A DNA stretch of 64,000 nucleotides from Globodera rostochiensis (taxonomy: Eukaryota; Nematoda; Chromadorea; Rhabditida; Heteroderidae), in assembly GCA_018350325.1 (NCBI GenBank), contig JAEVLN010000016.1, positions 2,159,682 through 2,223,681 of the forward strand, read 5' to 3'. This document shows positions 1 through 12,160 of this stretch, in pieces. Position 1 is the first letter of the stretch. Each line of letters opens with the position of its first letter. The notes below the pieces were generated by a model. The model ran no database searches and was not told where the DNA came from. It saw nothing but the letters and a program-made list of their open reading frames with translations. Position numbers and translations under genes: made by a program.

Positions 1-534
1 TCTAAAGAATTATGAAGTTTATGCTTGCTACTGATCAAAGAGCATTGCGTTAGCATGCTTGTTATTATGTATTTTTTGCATAAAAATTTTTTAAGCAACG
101 TAGGCTTGGAATTTATGTTTAAAGATAAAACAAATTTTAAATAATATTTTAATTTTGCTTGAGAGTAAAATTCAAATAAATTAATAATATTCATTATTAT
201 ATTGATAAGCATAAAATTACTGTCCAATTTTTATTTTTTTAATTCTTATAGTTTCTTTATTGGGTTTTTGCACTTTTTATGTTCATTTGATTTTATTTTT
301 GACAGTTTTTGAATGTTTTTGGTCGTTTATAACAAATATCCTTGTTCATTCTATTACTTTTTCTGATTTTGTTCGCGAAATAGGTCAATACTTTTTTTCT
401 ATTTAAATTCAAATAATTATAAAATTAGTGATGTAATTTAATCGGGTATTCATTATTGCAAATTTATTCTTCTTAATATTAATCAGTTGATGAGGTTAAA
501 ACCTTATAAATTTCATTAAAAAACTTGGCAATTT
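1..534. other. AT-rich stretch, no gene seen
   Basis: Low-complexity A/T runs. No open frame of useful length, no repeat and no recognisable RNA gene. A minor GC-richer patch near 40-60 is interrupted by stops in all frames I read. Confidence 0.5.
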
Positions 535-716
535 TTCCTGGCGCAAAACTCTGCTTCCATTTCGATGCGTTCATGCTTGTGTCGTTCGCTTTGCAAAAAT
601 AATTATAACTGGATATTAATAAAATTTGGTTAGTTTTTTAGCTTTTATTGTGCTCATCATCTTCAACGCTCTCATTGCTATGGAAAGGTTCTTGGTCTCC
701 CTTTTGTTGTTGTAAA
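535..716 (-). other. Two coding-like GC islets (possible exons)
   Basis: Read on the minus strand, 650-716 gives an acidic, Gln-rich peptide (QQQKGDQEPFHSNESVEDD) and 540-602 gives a second open stretch. Both are much richer in G+C than the ~50 bases between them. The junction can be read two ways. A GC..AG intron continues as MNASKWKQSFAPGKIAKFF. Joining at a shared AAAGC continues as ERHKHERIEMEAEFCAR. No GT donor is present. Either reading is speculative; relic fragments are equally possible. No function recognised. Confidence 0.2.
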
Positions 717-2536
717 TTTATTTAATATTATTAAAATATGGTTTTTAAGTTATAACTAATATTTTATCATTTGAATATTTATTATTATCTTTTAAAAGTT
801 TGAAACGTTTTTATGGCATTAACTTTTTGAAACTATTCAAATTTATTTTTACTCTTTAAATTCAAATATTTTTTTAAATTAGGTATTATAGTTTAATTAA
901 TTTATTTTTTGAATTTTACTGAGTTTAAGAAGAATTTTTTTCAAATAATAAAGTTATTAGAGTTTTCAATATCATCCAAACTGTCAAAGCTTCAGGAATA
1001 AATGGATGAAAAATAAATAAAGCATACGAATTCTTACTTAAAATTTTGCAATTTAGTTCATTTGATGTCCTTTATGTTGACATATGTATTATGCAAGCCG
1101 TAATGTTTAGGTGCTTCTTCATGAACAGCGTCGATTTAACTGTTGATGCAATGTTAGTCCTTTTATTTTATGAGATTGCATATATCTTTTTAAATTTGTT
1201 TGGGGTGGATCCATGCATGTCAATACACCAAAAGTGTTTTATATAATAGTGATATGATGTAAATTATTTTCAGAAGGCGGGTTGCGCTGAGCAGAAGAGT
1301 TCTGACGTCATATAGAGCATCCATCTCTCTAGGGTTTTCCGCTTATAGGGATTATTCTGTTATTTTTTTATTATTTAATTTTAATTTTATCAAAACTATT
1401 GTAAATACAAACTCATCGATGCGCCGTAAATTATTTTTTGCAACAACAAGCCCATCTCATTAAACAGGTTGCTAATAAATGTTCCAATCTTAAATTAAAT
1501 TTTAAATTTTAGCTAAGTTATTTTATACTTCGGCTTTACTTTGTGATACTAATATATTATTAGTTGTCGTATTTTAATTATTTCAAATAAGAATTAAAAC
1601 TTGAACAAAGCTGCCTGTTTCTCTTGCCTGACAAATACATTTTATATATATGTGAATTATTCAATTATTATTAAAATATGCTTAATGTCCGTGTTTATAA
1701 TTTTTTAAAATTTTTTGCTAAATGTGATTTTCAGTTTATGAATTACGATTATATGACTTGTAAATAGAACACGGACTTGAAGAACGATCGAGAATCTCGT
1801 AAAATCTCGGCTCTCGAAAATCTAACCAGATTTTCAATAATTTTTTTGAATTGTGAATTTCTAAACCGAAACTTATTCAATATTGTGTTCGGTGCTGGAC
1901 AGCGAAAAACAACAAGATACCATAAAATCAAAGTTCAAATCATTAGTGAAATTAAAAAAAAATTAAAACTCATTTTTTTATCTGCTAAAGTTTATCCTAA
2001 TTTGATCAAAAAAAAAATCCAATTTTGAAAAATAATAAAAATTTGAAAAAACCCATCTAAAAAGTAGAAACTTAATAAATTAATTAAATAAATATTTCTT
2101 ATTCGTAAAGAATCCCAATAACATTCAATTCTATAAAAAAAAATTAAGAAAAAAATTTATGAATTATTGTGCAGCCTTAAGACAATAAAAACTACAAAAG
2201 ACAATAAGTATGACGTATAAATAAACAATTCAATAACATTATATATGCTAGGCATAAAAAAATTGTATTTTTTTTTATTTAGAAAAGTAATTTAAAAATA
2301 ACCAAATTCTTATGAAAATTAACAAAATGAAAATTAAAGAAAAAATTATATTTTCAAATACGAAAAACAATTTTGTCTTCAAAAAAATGTTTCATTCAAC
2401 TCAATAATTAATTTAACCCTATCTTTTTTAAAAATAATTTTAATAATTAAGTTGATAGAAAGAAACGGAAAATTAAAATGTTTCAACTCAATATTTAAAT
2501 CAAATCTATTATTTTAAAATTGATTTTAATAACTAA
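717..2536. other. AT-rich stretch with weak islets
   Basis: Mostly A/T. GC-richer patches lie at about 960-1000, 1080-1230, 1260-1340 and 1775-1925. The patch at 1260 follows a good plus-strand acceptor (ATTATTTTCAG), but the frame behind it is unconvincing. At 1777-2025 there is an 83-codon plus-strand frame from a TTG codon, and a shorter minus-strand frame overlaps it. I cannot choose between them or recognise either. Confidence 0.35.
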
Positions 2537-2719
2537 ACTTATGGACTCCTGACTGAAACGATGCGGCGTTACATTGCCACTATGCTCGAACCAAATCCTG
2601 AAATGGGCGGGCAGAGAGACACGGAGCGGCGTTTTGACGCCATGGACAGCTTCAACAGAAAAATAAGAGACGGTTCAGCTCCTTCATTAAATAGCCGCTG
2701 TAAATCAAAAAACAAATAG
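2537..2719 (+). other. Coding-like GC islet, unknown protein fragment
   Basis: Sixty codons stay open between in-frame stops around a sharply GC-rich block (2555-2690). The centre reads ETMRRYIATMLEPNPEMGG and then a charged stretch. No strong start or splice site exists on this strand. On the minus strand the block follows a good acceptor (TTTTGATTTACAG) and is also open for about 42 codons, so strand is uncertain. It could be an exon or a relic fragment. Family not recognised. Confidence 0.22.
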
Positions 2720-3872
2720 TGTATAAAATTTGTACAAATAAACAATCTAAATGTTAAAGTGAAATTTGTTTACAAAAATAGTTGAAATTAACTTTTTAAA
2801 GGTGGTATAGAATACCACTGCCAAATCAATTTTCTTGGCTTATTAATTGCGAGAATTGAAATCTTTAAAATTTTTTATAGAAGAAAAGCACAAACAACTT
2901 ATCTAAAATTTAAGCTGAACTAAAAATTGATTTTTTTTAAAGGTGTGATTTAGGCACAGATTAAGTGGCAGATCTATGATTGATTAATTTATAAAATTTT
3001 TTAAATTAATAGGTATGCTTAAGGAAGGTTGCCATAATATAAAGTTATTCTGAAACTTTTAAATTTAGATCATTATGATTAAACCAAACCATTAATAGTG
3101 CCTGTTAAAAACATTAAGACAACATAATAAGTCTAAACGCAAAATTGTCTTAATTATATTTAATAAAAAACATTTTGTTTAAAATTTCAAAAAATAATCA
3201 ACAAGAACCGCCGAATTTTGTTATTATTCAGTTGCAATATTTAAATATGATTTTTCAAAAAAATAATTCCCCAATTAATTTCTTATCACCGCATTTTAAC
3301 TAAGCTCAACAAAAAGACAATTTACATACTTAACTAGAAAAATAAATTAAAACAATAAAGAATTCGTAAAATAAATGATCAAGTTAAATAATTTAAATAA
3401 TAAAATAAATTTAAATTTAAACACATTCATCAAATTTTTCTAAAAAAGTTCACAAAAAAACCAAGTTATATACAAAAACTCATACCTAAAAGATAAGTAC
3501 AAAAGGCGACTCTACAACTGAAATAATTTTATAACATTTTTTTTACTTTATGAGAAACAAACAATAAATAACATATAGAATGGTTATGCCAAGTTTTTAA
3601 AACGCTATAAGTTAACGACCAATAAATAGACTTTAAAATATACAACCCATACACATGAACAAATTTTCTGCATTAAATCATGACAATTATATTTGTGGAT
3701 ACTAAAAAGAAATTTTTAAATGCAATATAAACGTGGAGGAAATGAGACCACTAAAGAAACTATTAAAGAGCTGATGCACAACGCTTTTAAGTTAATAAGA
3801 AATTACAATCATTATTATATTATTTACAAATTAATCATATTTAACTTTAAAATAATTTAAAATTCTAATTAA
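2720..3872. other. AT-rich stretch, no gene seen
   Basis: A/T-rich with no supported frame. A small hairpin (GTGGTAT / ATACCAC) lies near 2802-2818. Confidence 0.45.
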
Positions 3873-4049
3873 TATGGCGGTGAATTAATTATATGCGCAA
3901 AAACTGAGATTTTACTCGCGTCCGAAAGAGCGCCGCTTAATTCCGACCCATTGGAGTGGTGGAACAAAAATCAGACGAATTTACTTGATATCAAAAAAAA
4001 ATTTTACTTGCAAACTTATGATAATTTCCGCAAAGCAAGTAGACAATAA
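3873..4049 (+). pseudogene. hAT transposase C-terminal fragment
   Basis: An open frame of 58 codons contains LNSDPLEWWNKNQ at 3936-3974. The Asp-Pro-Leu-x-Trp-Trp motif is typical of the C-terminal dimerisation region of hAT-superfamily transposases, which act in the nucleus to cut and rejoin the element. Only this patch survives: the usual downstream part (about 60 more residues) is absent and the frame drifts into A/T-rich sequence before TAA. There are no catalytic residues and no start codon. I see it as a decayed transposon scrap. The match is a short motif recognised by eye, so chance cannot be fully excluded. The foldback element at 45253 has hAT-type ends, so the superfamily is or was active here. 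Confidence 0.45.
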
Positions 4050-4921
4050 AAATATTATGTGATCATCTTGACAGTAATGTAAAGCCTTTTCAAAGTCACC
4101 TAAGCAAATTGATAATTAAAATTAAATTAAAACAAAAATGAAGACAACTTTATAATGGTATTTCCCAATAGGAAAGAGAAATGATGCAGTTTCCTGAGCA
4201 TTATTATTTTAATCAAACAACTAGTTACTTTAAATTATTTCTATTAAATTCATACAACAACAAAATCTGTCATAATCACAAATGATAAAACAATAATTTA
4301 AAAAACGAAAGTCGATTATGCAAAGATAAGGAATATATTTACCGCCGAGATGATATTAAAATGTAATTGCAGAAATCCATGTTAAAAGTCGGGCAAAACT
4401 TTGTCTCAAAATACTTTAATCAATTCATTTAAAAAAATATTCGAAATCTTTTTGCAATACAATGGAGAAAAGAATTGAATTTTAATTCGCAAAAATTAAA
4501 AAAAAATCCCAAAGTAGATGTTTATTCGAAAGTAATTTAATTTGAGCTGACTAAAAATTATTTCAAACGTAGATCTCAGAATAAAAGGCACGAAAAAATA
4601 TTTAATAGTAAAAATGGATTCATTTTAAAACATAAAAAACGCTACAACAAATATTTGTAACTAATAAAAAACAAGCTCCACGAATTTTGGAAGCTGTGGG
4701 CCAAAGCCGATAACCTACATTATAGTGCGGGGAGCTTCAACGTCCACACTAAATTATAAATGTATATTTATTTCGAAATTTTGATATTTAATATATTCAA
4801 AGAAGCGATTAAGAATAATTGATTTCCATCAACGGCATGGTCTATGTGGTATGTTTTATCTTAAACTCGCAAAATAAAATAATTTCCATGCCAAACTAAT
4901 AACATTATAATTGAAATAAAT
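4050..4921. other. AT-rich stretch with one islet
   Basis: A GC-richer block at about 4678-4750 reads EFWKLWAKADNLHYSAG on the plus strand before a stop. It has no start and no convincing splice sites. The rest is A/T-rich without features. Confidence 0.35.
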
Positions 4922-5476
4922 ATAAATTTCAATATGAACTACTTTTTTTTTGTCTTTGCACGCAAAGCAGCCATATTTTAATTTTAAATATTTCAAATAT
5001 TCTTACATTTTTGTATAAGCGTTAAAAATATTTTCATGTCCAATAGATAATTTTTTTTTGCTGTACATAATACATAATAAACCAACGCTCGGTTTTGCCC
5101 GCAAACCTGCACACTTAACGGTTAGATTGAAATCACAAAAGAATTTATTAAAATTTTGCTGTTATAACTAAGCCGTCTAATTTTTTAAGTGTAATTAATA
5201 ATGAAGACCTTCTTTTAATAATTTTAACTATTTTACTTGTTGTTTTCATATCAATTTGTTGTGTCAAATATAAGGAATTACTGTGCGCTTGAATGGAACT
5301 CTTGGTCTTCTTGCAGAAATGAACTAGTTCGCGGCATCGAAGTGATAAATTTATTTATTTTATAATGATAATAAGTAAATTCTCGATATTTGTTGTATAA
5401 TATATTTTGATTCATACAAGTTTTTACCTTTTCATTTATCTGGCATGGTTTTTCATCTTCGTTTGCGTAAACGAAT
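4922..5476 (+). repeat. Dispersed repeat, copy 1 (~0.56 kb)
   Basis: This block matches 27752-28322 in the same orientation over its whole length, with scattered substitutions and small indels (by eye roughly nine in ten bases identical). Shared landmarks are a run after AATATGAACTAC, a GC-richer patch (CCAACGCTCGGTTTTGCCCG), a TTCGCGGCATCGAAG patch and a near-palindromic end, TTCGTTTGCGTAAACGAA. A short open frame in copy 2 is broken here, so conserved coding is unlikely. No terminal inverted repeat or target duplication was found. Probably a non-autonomous mobile element or old segmental duplicate. Confidence 0.8.
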
Positions 5477-8044
5477 CAACAAAATATTGCTGACTTTAAG
5501 ATTTATATATGTTTGCTTTATTCACTTTTTGTTTTTAAAAAAACCTTATACATATTATTTGATGTTGATAAAATTTTTTTCTGCAACTATAATTTTTTAG
5601 TTTCAGAACCGTATTTAACGTTTGCTATCACCATAAAATCTTTATATTGTTAAAATATTCTATATTTGTCTTAAAATACTTTGATAAACGATTATATTTG
5701 AAACTTTTGTTATAACTAACAAAATTAGTGCTTTATCTATAACTTTATTTATTTAATGTTAAATTATATTTTGTAAGTATAATTATCTTATGAACCAGGG
5801 TTTTAATAATTAGAAATAAGAGTAATTTTTTAAAATTATGTAAATATTATTCTCATTGATTATGAGCTTATTCATAAATTAATTAAATATTTTTGAACTA
5901 ATTGCTAATCAAAAAAAAATTTTAAACAGACAATACAATAGCATAAATTATTATCACTCGACTCATCAGTTCAGATATTACAAAAGGTAAGATAGTAAAA
6001 AATATTTAATAAAATTGCAAACTAAAAATAAAAGGCTGTTATTCAAAGTTTTATTACACTTTAAAAGATCAAAAATAATTTTGGAAAGCAACAAGATTCC
6101 CTGGTTAGAAAGATGAAAATATCATTTCTCCAAAAAATTAAATTAAAAATAGCCAAACCCGATAAAAATCAACCCATAAGGATAAATACCCAAAAAATAA
6201 AGACCGTTCAGCACAAACACCACAACGGCCAAAAATGGCGGTATTGGTCCAACTCAAATTCAAAGATTGAGAAAGTTCGAAAAGAACATTTAGATTAATC
6301 GAACCATTCGAATCAAAATAAAAACCGTTCAAATAAATAATCAAATCTTTCAAGTAAAACGCAAAGCGGAAGATTAAAAAAACAAACAAGGCGGAGCAAT
6401 TAAAATAAGTAGGATGACAACCGAGACTCAGCTTCGAACTGAATTTGTTTACGAGCTAACCAACGTAAAAATAAAAGCTTAGAAACACCTTATAATTTTT
6501 AACCCAATAAAATTGCGTTTATATGAAAGAAGAAAAAAGAAAACCTCACTAACTTCTGGTTGAGGCCCCGGTTATGGAATAGGACTACGATGGATGAGCC
6601 AACAAACATGATCAAAAAGTATCTGATTCAACACACAAATGCTGGAAGAGTTGCGATTTCAATTACAAAATAAATATATAAAAAAGAATAATATTAACGA
6701 ACAATTAAAAATTATATTTTTAAACAAGAAATGTTGAATTAAACTAAAAGTGTTTAAATCTATTTTATGTCTTGATATTAAGTAATTTTATCAACTGAAA
6801 TGAGTCTAGGTAAATTGCTCTTTGGTAAATTGCTCTGCTACCATTTTGGAAAATTGTTCTTGGAAAATTTCTCTCCAACACGGAAAATTGCTCTCAGTGT
6901 GAAAACTAAAATACTGGTGGATTGAACCCCGAAAATAATTTGTATAAATTTGCTCGCTTTAGATTTAATTATGTATACTTGAAATTTATAAAATAAAAAA
7001 AAATATTTTGCACTTTCAATCATTTTTATAGTCATTTTCAAATCATCATTATTTTTTAACCAATTTTATAAAAATTATGTGTAAATTTTGTTTAAATATT
7101 TTTTAAATTTGTAAATAAATAATCAATTTTGCAATGCTAGTAGCATGATTAAAAACAAATTATGTATAATATTAATTATTGCAATAAATATTTTCAAAAC
7201 AATGTACAAAAAAAAACTATTCTGTATTAAAAATTTTGATTCGATTTTTTCTAAATTTAATAATTTTAAAAATGCCTTATTTCGCAAAAGATTAATGAAT
7301 AAATTTTATTAAATAAAATGTTTCCTTATCCTTATTCTTTTTATTTTAAATATTTAAATAATAAAAGTTGAATTGAAAATGTGCACTGGTAAATGTTAAT
7401 TTCAGGATACATGATTGGGTTTTATGTTTCAATTAAACCTAGGTGCTGATTTTATTCATTTAAATTATTTAAATAACTTTATTTTTATTGTATTATAAAT
7501 AATAAAAGAATTTTAATATATAATCTTCTATATTTAATGGAAACCCAATTAAAAATTTTCTACCAATTAAATTTTATAATTTTAACATTTTGCAATGGAC
7601 TATGCTAAATGTTAAAAATAACATATAAATATTGTTGTTAAAGCATGTTTTATTATTATATTTCTACGTAGTTTTACCTTTAAATAGTTAATTATATTTC
7701 TAACTTTCCATTACTACATTGAATGAGTAAAAGATTTGCTTGAAGGTGGTAATTAAATATACTCTTTTTATTTAAATTGTTAAGCTGTAAGAATAAACGT
7801 TAAAATAAAAACAAAAACTTAAAATTTTAATGTTAAAATAATCGAATCTTAGCCTTCCACTTTGGATTATTTTTCTTACCCTACGCAGACTACTGCGCGA
7901 AAATTTCAAAATAAAAATAGTAAAATAAAACCAAAATAAAAAATAAGATAAAGAAAAAAATTATGAATAATTAAAATGAGATAAAATGAAAGAACAGTTT
8001 TTTTTGTTCATACCTTTTTCAGTGTCTATAAATATTATAAATAT
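5477..8044. other. AT-rich stretch with ambiguous small frames
   Basis: At 6113-6298 an ATG-started plus frame encodes 61 mostly basic residues. The opposite strand (6138-6389) is open for 83 codons from a TTG. Both look mildly protein-like and they cannot both be right. A GC-richer patch at 6550-6655 is open in more than one frame. Tandem short repeats of GGTAAATTGCTC type occur near 6808-6895. Nothing firm. Confidence 0.35.
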
Positions 8045-8158
8045 ATGCCGCAGACAACACCTGCTGAGCGCCCACTTGGGATACCACAATGGGAGAATCG
8101 CCATCTTTCTGCAAGCAGGCAACAAGTAACCCTGCAAATCTACCATAAATTACAGTAA
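8045..8158 (+). other. Coding-like islet, 37-codon frame
   Basis: ATG to TAA, starting MPQTTPAERPLGIPQWENRH. The block is clearly richer in G+C than both flanks and codes for a balanced peptide. On the other strand 7961-8146 is also open from an ATG (61 codons), so strand is unresolved. It could be a short exon, a peptide gene or a fragment of an older gene. No family recognised, and no adjoining exon with matching splice sites was found. Confidence 0.2.
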
Positions 8159-9518
8159 AAATGCATACATTATAATTTATCTATAAAAAAATAAATAATT
8201 AAATTTATATTTAAAATTCCATGATAAGCGAATTAAAAAATGCTTTTAAATACAGATTTAAAATTTAAAAAAATTGGCAATAATAATTATAAACAAAAAG
8301 TCATAATTGAACAGTGGAACGCTCGAAACTATTATATTATTGAAAATGTATTTTTAAAGTTAAAAAAGCTCATTTTTATAACATTACTATTAAATAGATA
8401 TTTGTTAGTTTTATTTGTTGTCGTTAGAATATATATTTTTTTAATATCATCTTCGAAAAAAACTGTTAAATCGTTTAGTTAAAATAAAAACTTAAATATT
8501 ATCTTCACTTCGTCAAGCGAACTCTAACTTGAAACAATAAATTTTTAATTAATACAGCAAATCACTTTACAAACCCTATAAATGTCAAAAATTATATTTA
8601 AAGCGCAAATATAGATATAAAAATTTCGTCTTATAAAACTCTAATAAAATAACTTTTAAAGTTAAAAATTTATAAGAAAAATGGACTTTTTTCTAAAATA
8701 TAAAAACTAAAAATAATGAATCTCAAGCGTGTACTTTGATCGCATAAGAAACTTTTCTAATAATTTGGACGGCGGATGGGCGGGCATCAATTATTCACAG
8801 AGGGCATTGAAAAAGTTCGCTTTTAGATTTATTTTAAAAAAAAATAACGAATTCAAACATTTATTTTCTGATAGCAATTGAATTTAAAACCCTAAATAAA
8901 GGGACAAAAGCTTGAAAGCACACCTGAAACGCGAATAAATAAGTGACTTTATATTAATTTTTTTGAAATTTTAAAGCATTTACTTGAAAATATAATTATT
9001 GTGCTGATTAATTTTTTTAATATGTTGATTCATTATTAAAAAATTTTCTACAAACTTTAAATTAACTTATATAAATCGAGTGGATGCAATTATAAAAATA
9101 TATTAATGCAATTTATTATTTTAATATAAATATAAATAACCATTGCTAAGTTTTCGTTAATGCAAAGTTGCTGTTACTAGTTTCCCTTCCCCATATGTCA
9201 TGCATTTTTTCCAAGGAAAGCCAAGGTTACACATATAATTTACAAATACGAATATTTTTGCTGTATTTTAAGCATATATATTTAAAATAAAATAGTTGTA
9301 GAAACATCATATTATTTTAGTTGAAACTGGTTGACCAAAATTGTTTAATATTATTTTTTTAATATTTCCTTTGATTTATTAATCGATCTTGGAAATATAT
9401 ATCGCGTAAAAATTGCTCCGATCACCAATACTTCTTAGTCATCTTTATTTTTATTATTTTTTACGGTCTGATACATTATATTTTTGTTTTATGTTTTGTT
9501 GTATATTAAAATTGTTAT
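8159..9518. other. AT-rich stretch with one islet
   Basis: Mostly A/T-rich. An 80-codon frame at 8240-8482 is of low complexity (Lys, Ile, Leu, Phe) and unconvincing. A GC-richer patch at 8768-8822 reads LDGGWAGINYSQRALKKFAF on the plus strand without start or splice sites. Confidence 0.35.
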
Positions 9519-10092
9519 TTAGGGTGTAACATAAGTTCTGATAGCTTTGATTTTTTTATGAAAATTTATTTTTTAAAATACAACAAAATACAATCATGAC
9601 TCAAAATAAGCTCCATGATTATTGATAAAATGTTGCCTTTTTTCTGGATATATTTTTGTCCATAGAATGCAGCTGAGATGAGCTAAAACCCAAATTTTGC
9701 TTTTTTTTGAACCTGGTCTGTTTGGGACTCTATTTTTCTTTTACAGTATAAGATTATCGTAATTTGAAGTTTTGGATAGTGAGAAATAGATGGGAGAAGC
9801 TTCTCAAAGCCCCCGAGATAGAAGCCCTCAAAGTGGGCAACGGCCTCCCGGGCCGCAGCTGATCTTTGACGTTCTCATGGCTATAACGGAATTTTGCGCA
9901 CCTCCACTTTACCGAGCGCTGCAAGACAACTCCCGGGCCCTTCGATTGAATAATGTTTTGCAGAGCCTGCATTGGGTTTTGACTCAAAATTGGTGGGAAA
10001 TTAGTGCGCGAATGTTAGTTTTTGGCATGATCGCTAGAAGCACCATAAAAAATCAACAAAAAGAGGAGGGCACATGAACTTAGTAATTCTAG
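9519..10092 (-). mobile_element. Deleted mariner-like element
   Basis: The minus strand carries two separated pieces of a mariner transposase. The first, 9780-9990, covers the second helix-turn-helix and linker, reading VKWRCAKFRYSHENVKDQ then LRPGRP, which matches the family pattern W-x-x-K-F-R...D-x-x-R-x-G-R-P. The second, 9596-9665, covers the C-terminus (INNHGAYFES then stop). The catalytic DD(34)D part between them is missing. The left edge AGGGTGTAACATAAGTTCTG (9521-9540) resembles mariner terminal repeats. A degenerate partner (GAACTTAGTAATTCTA) lies near 10076-10091. Size is about 0.57 kb against about 1.3 kb for an intact element. The block is GC-rich relative to its surroundings. 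Non-autonomous and dead. Confidence 0.6.
9780..9990 (-). pseudogene. Mariner transposase N-terminal fragment
   Basis: A 70-odd codon open frame holds the motif N-I-I-Q-S-K-G-P-G followed by the W-x-x-K-F-R and R-P-G-R-P signatures of the DNA-binding half of mariner transposases. The intact protein is about 350 residues with three acidic catalytic residues; none is present here. After LRPGRP the sequence no longer resembles the family, so a deletion or frameshift lies near 9860. The plus strand of the same block is also open from ATG (9790-10077), which I treat as a shadow. Confidence 0.5.
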
Positions 10093-11989
10093 AATAAACA
10101 CTGTGCCTATATTTTAATATCTCAAAACCAAATACAAAAATTATTTTAAACTAGTTGAGCGAATTGCGAAAAACAATAATGCAAAGAATAATTTAAAAAT
10201 TATTATTATATGAGAAATGCCAACATGTCTTATAAAATTTAAAAATTACTTAAATAATTCAACAAAAATATTATAGCCTTTTAATGTTACGAAAATAAAA
10301 CAAATATTATTATCTAAAACCCCCATCGGAGGCTTATGTATATGACATTTGAATCTCTACCCGTCATTGGCAAACGTTGGAGGTGAATGAATCATCAAAT
10401 TGGATACCAATGCATTATATAAATCGATATTTATAATTTTAACCCCATTAAAGTTAAGATTTTGATAAATTTAAATGTAAAATAAGATAAAAACAGCAAA
10501 TAAATATATAAATTCATTAAAAAACATTTGTATTTGGAAATAAATTTTAATGACACTTCTAAATGAATATCCACCCGCCTCAAGAAAAAACTTTTCAAAT
10601 TAATACTACTGGGCGCGACGATTTACGATTGCAAATTCAAGAACGCACACTTTTCTTTACCAAAATAATAATATAGAAATGAATAAGGAAATAAAGAAAA
10701 AAATATAGAGATAAATATTTAAAAACAGTAAATTAATTCAAATCTAATTCAAATCCCCTTATTTAAATATATAAAATAAAAAATAATCAAATAAATGCTG
10801 TAATTAAAGGTTTTAATGAATTTCTATAATAAAAACTTACAATACGAAAAAAGTAATTAATTTAAAAAAGAGATTAGTAGAGTTATAGATGATGTGAAAA
10901 TAAAGAAATCCGGATATGAAACTGCAATTTAAAGCATAATTATAATAAAGTGAAAAGATATTAAATAAATTTAAGTTCATGCATTGAAAAAGCACAGTTA
11001 ATTAATACACCAATAATTTAAATATTCTCGTCACTTGTCTTGGCGCCGTCAGAGTTCAGTATCATTGCTTTTAGTAAAATTTTTAAATTAAAGATTTTAT
11101 TATCTTTTTTTGAAAGCGTTCTTTTCATTAAAATGTGCCTGGCGCATAATTATGCTACTAGAATAATTATTTAATGTAAATTGAAAATATTTTTTTCCAA
11201 AAATGGAAAATAATCGAGTAACAGTGAAAAAAAAGCACCAAAATCATCAAAAATGCTTAAAATAGCTAATGAATAATTTCGTTCCGAATTTAAAGGTTTT
11301 AATACAAATGTCTAAATAGTAATATTAGTGAAAAAAATATTCTTAAACGATTTAAATTTAAAATAACAGAATTAAAGTACGCTAGAAATATTTGTTGATT
11401 TGAGCGGTAATTATAATTATAAATATAAAGAAAATCCAAAAAAAAAAATGCTAAGAAAAAACAATCAAACAAATTTAAGTCCAATAAATAATTCCTGTGA
11501 AGATAAAGTCAAAAATACCAACAACTTGTTTATTGCAGTGGAGACTAAATTATGATTAAAAATATCAATAAATATTTATCAGAAAAAGTAGTAAAAAAGC
11601 ATAAATTTTCAAAACACTTACTTTAATCGTCATTTATATAAAGTTTTTTTATTAAAATTGATAAAATTCATTTTGAAAAAACGAAGACACTTTGCGGGGT
11701 CGCCAAAAAATATATAATTAAAGAAAATAGAAATTTTCAGAGTTTAAATAAGAATAGCACAGTCCTTATCAACGATCTCCATATTGATCGGGAAAAATTT
11801 ATAGCATTTGGTATATCAGCCATAAGAATTTATTTGCTAAAAAATATTTGGAACTCGTCAGCATAACCGTTATTCAACAATACAATAACTTAAATAATGA
11901 AAAAATTATTTATGATTCGAGTCCCATTCAGAAAATTAAAATGAAATAAATTGTCAAAAAAATAACCACACACAAATTTCCGATCGAAT
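10093..11989. other. AT-rich stretch with one 37-codon frame
   Basis: At 10563-10676 an ATG-started plus frame reads MNIHPPQEKTFQINTTGRDD and continues to TAG. The composition is coding-like but it is short and isolated. A GC patch near 10320-10390 has stops. The remainder is A/T-rich. Confidence 0.3.
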
Positions 11990-12160
11990 TTACTGAATAT
12001 TCTGGCGTCGATTATTGAATGTTGTAGTTAAATTTGGTAGCGTTTTCAGCGTCTCATTTATTTCATTCGCCTTTACCGGTGTGGCTACGAAAATGACGTG
12101 AAAAAATGGCGTTCTCCCTCTATCCTGTTCTACAATATTTGGTCGATACTCAATTTTTTT
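11990..12160 (-). other. Coding-like islet, about 56 codons open
   Basis: On the minus strand a frame bounded by stops reads EYRPNIVEQDRGRTPFFHV, then IFVATPVKANEINETL, and ends with TAA. The block is GC-richer than its flanks and has good protein-like composition (mixed charged and hydrophobic residues, few low-complexity runs). It has no ATG. The 5' side is an A-run with no clear acceptor, so it may be a relic or an exon whose partners lie outside my recognition. Function unknown. Confidence 0.28.

Noticed and set aside
9790..10077. 95-codon plus-strand frame with ATG
   Set aside because: It lies opposite the mariner transposase fragment, whose family motif is on the minus strand.
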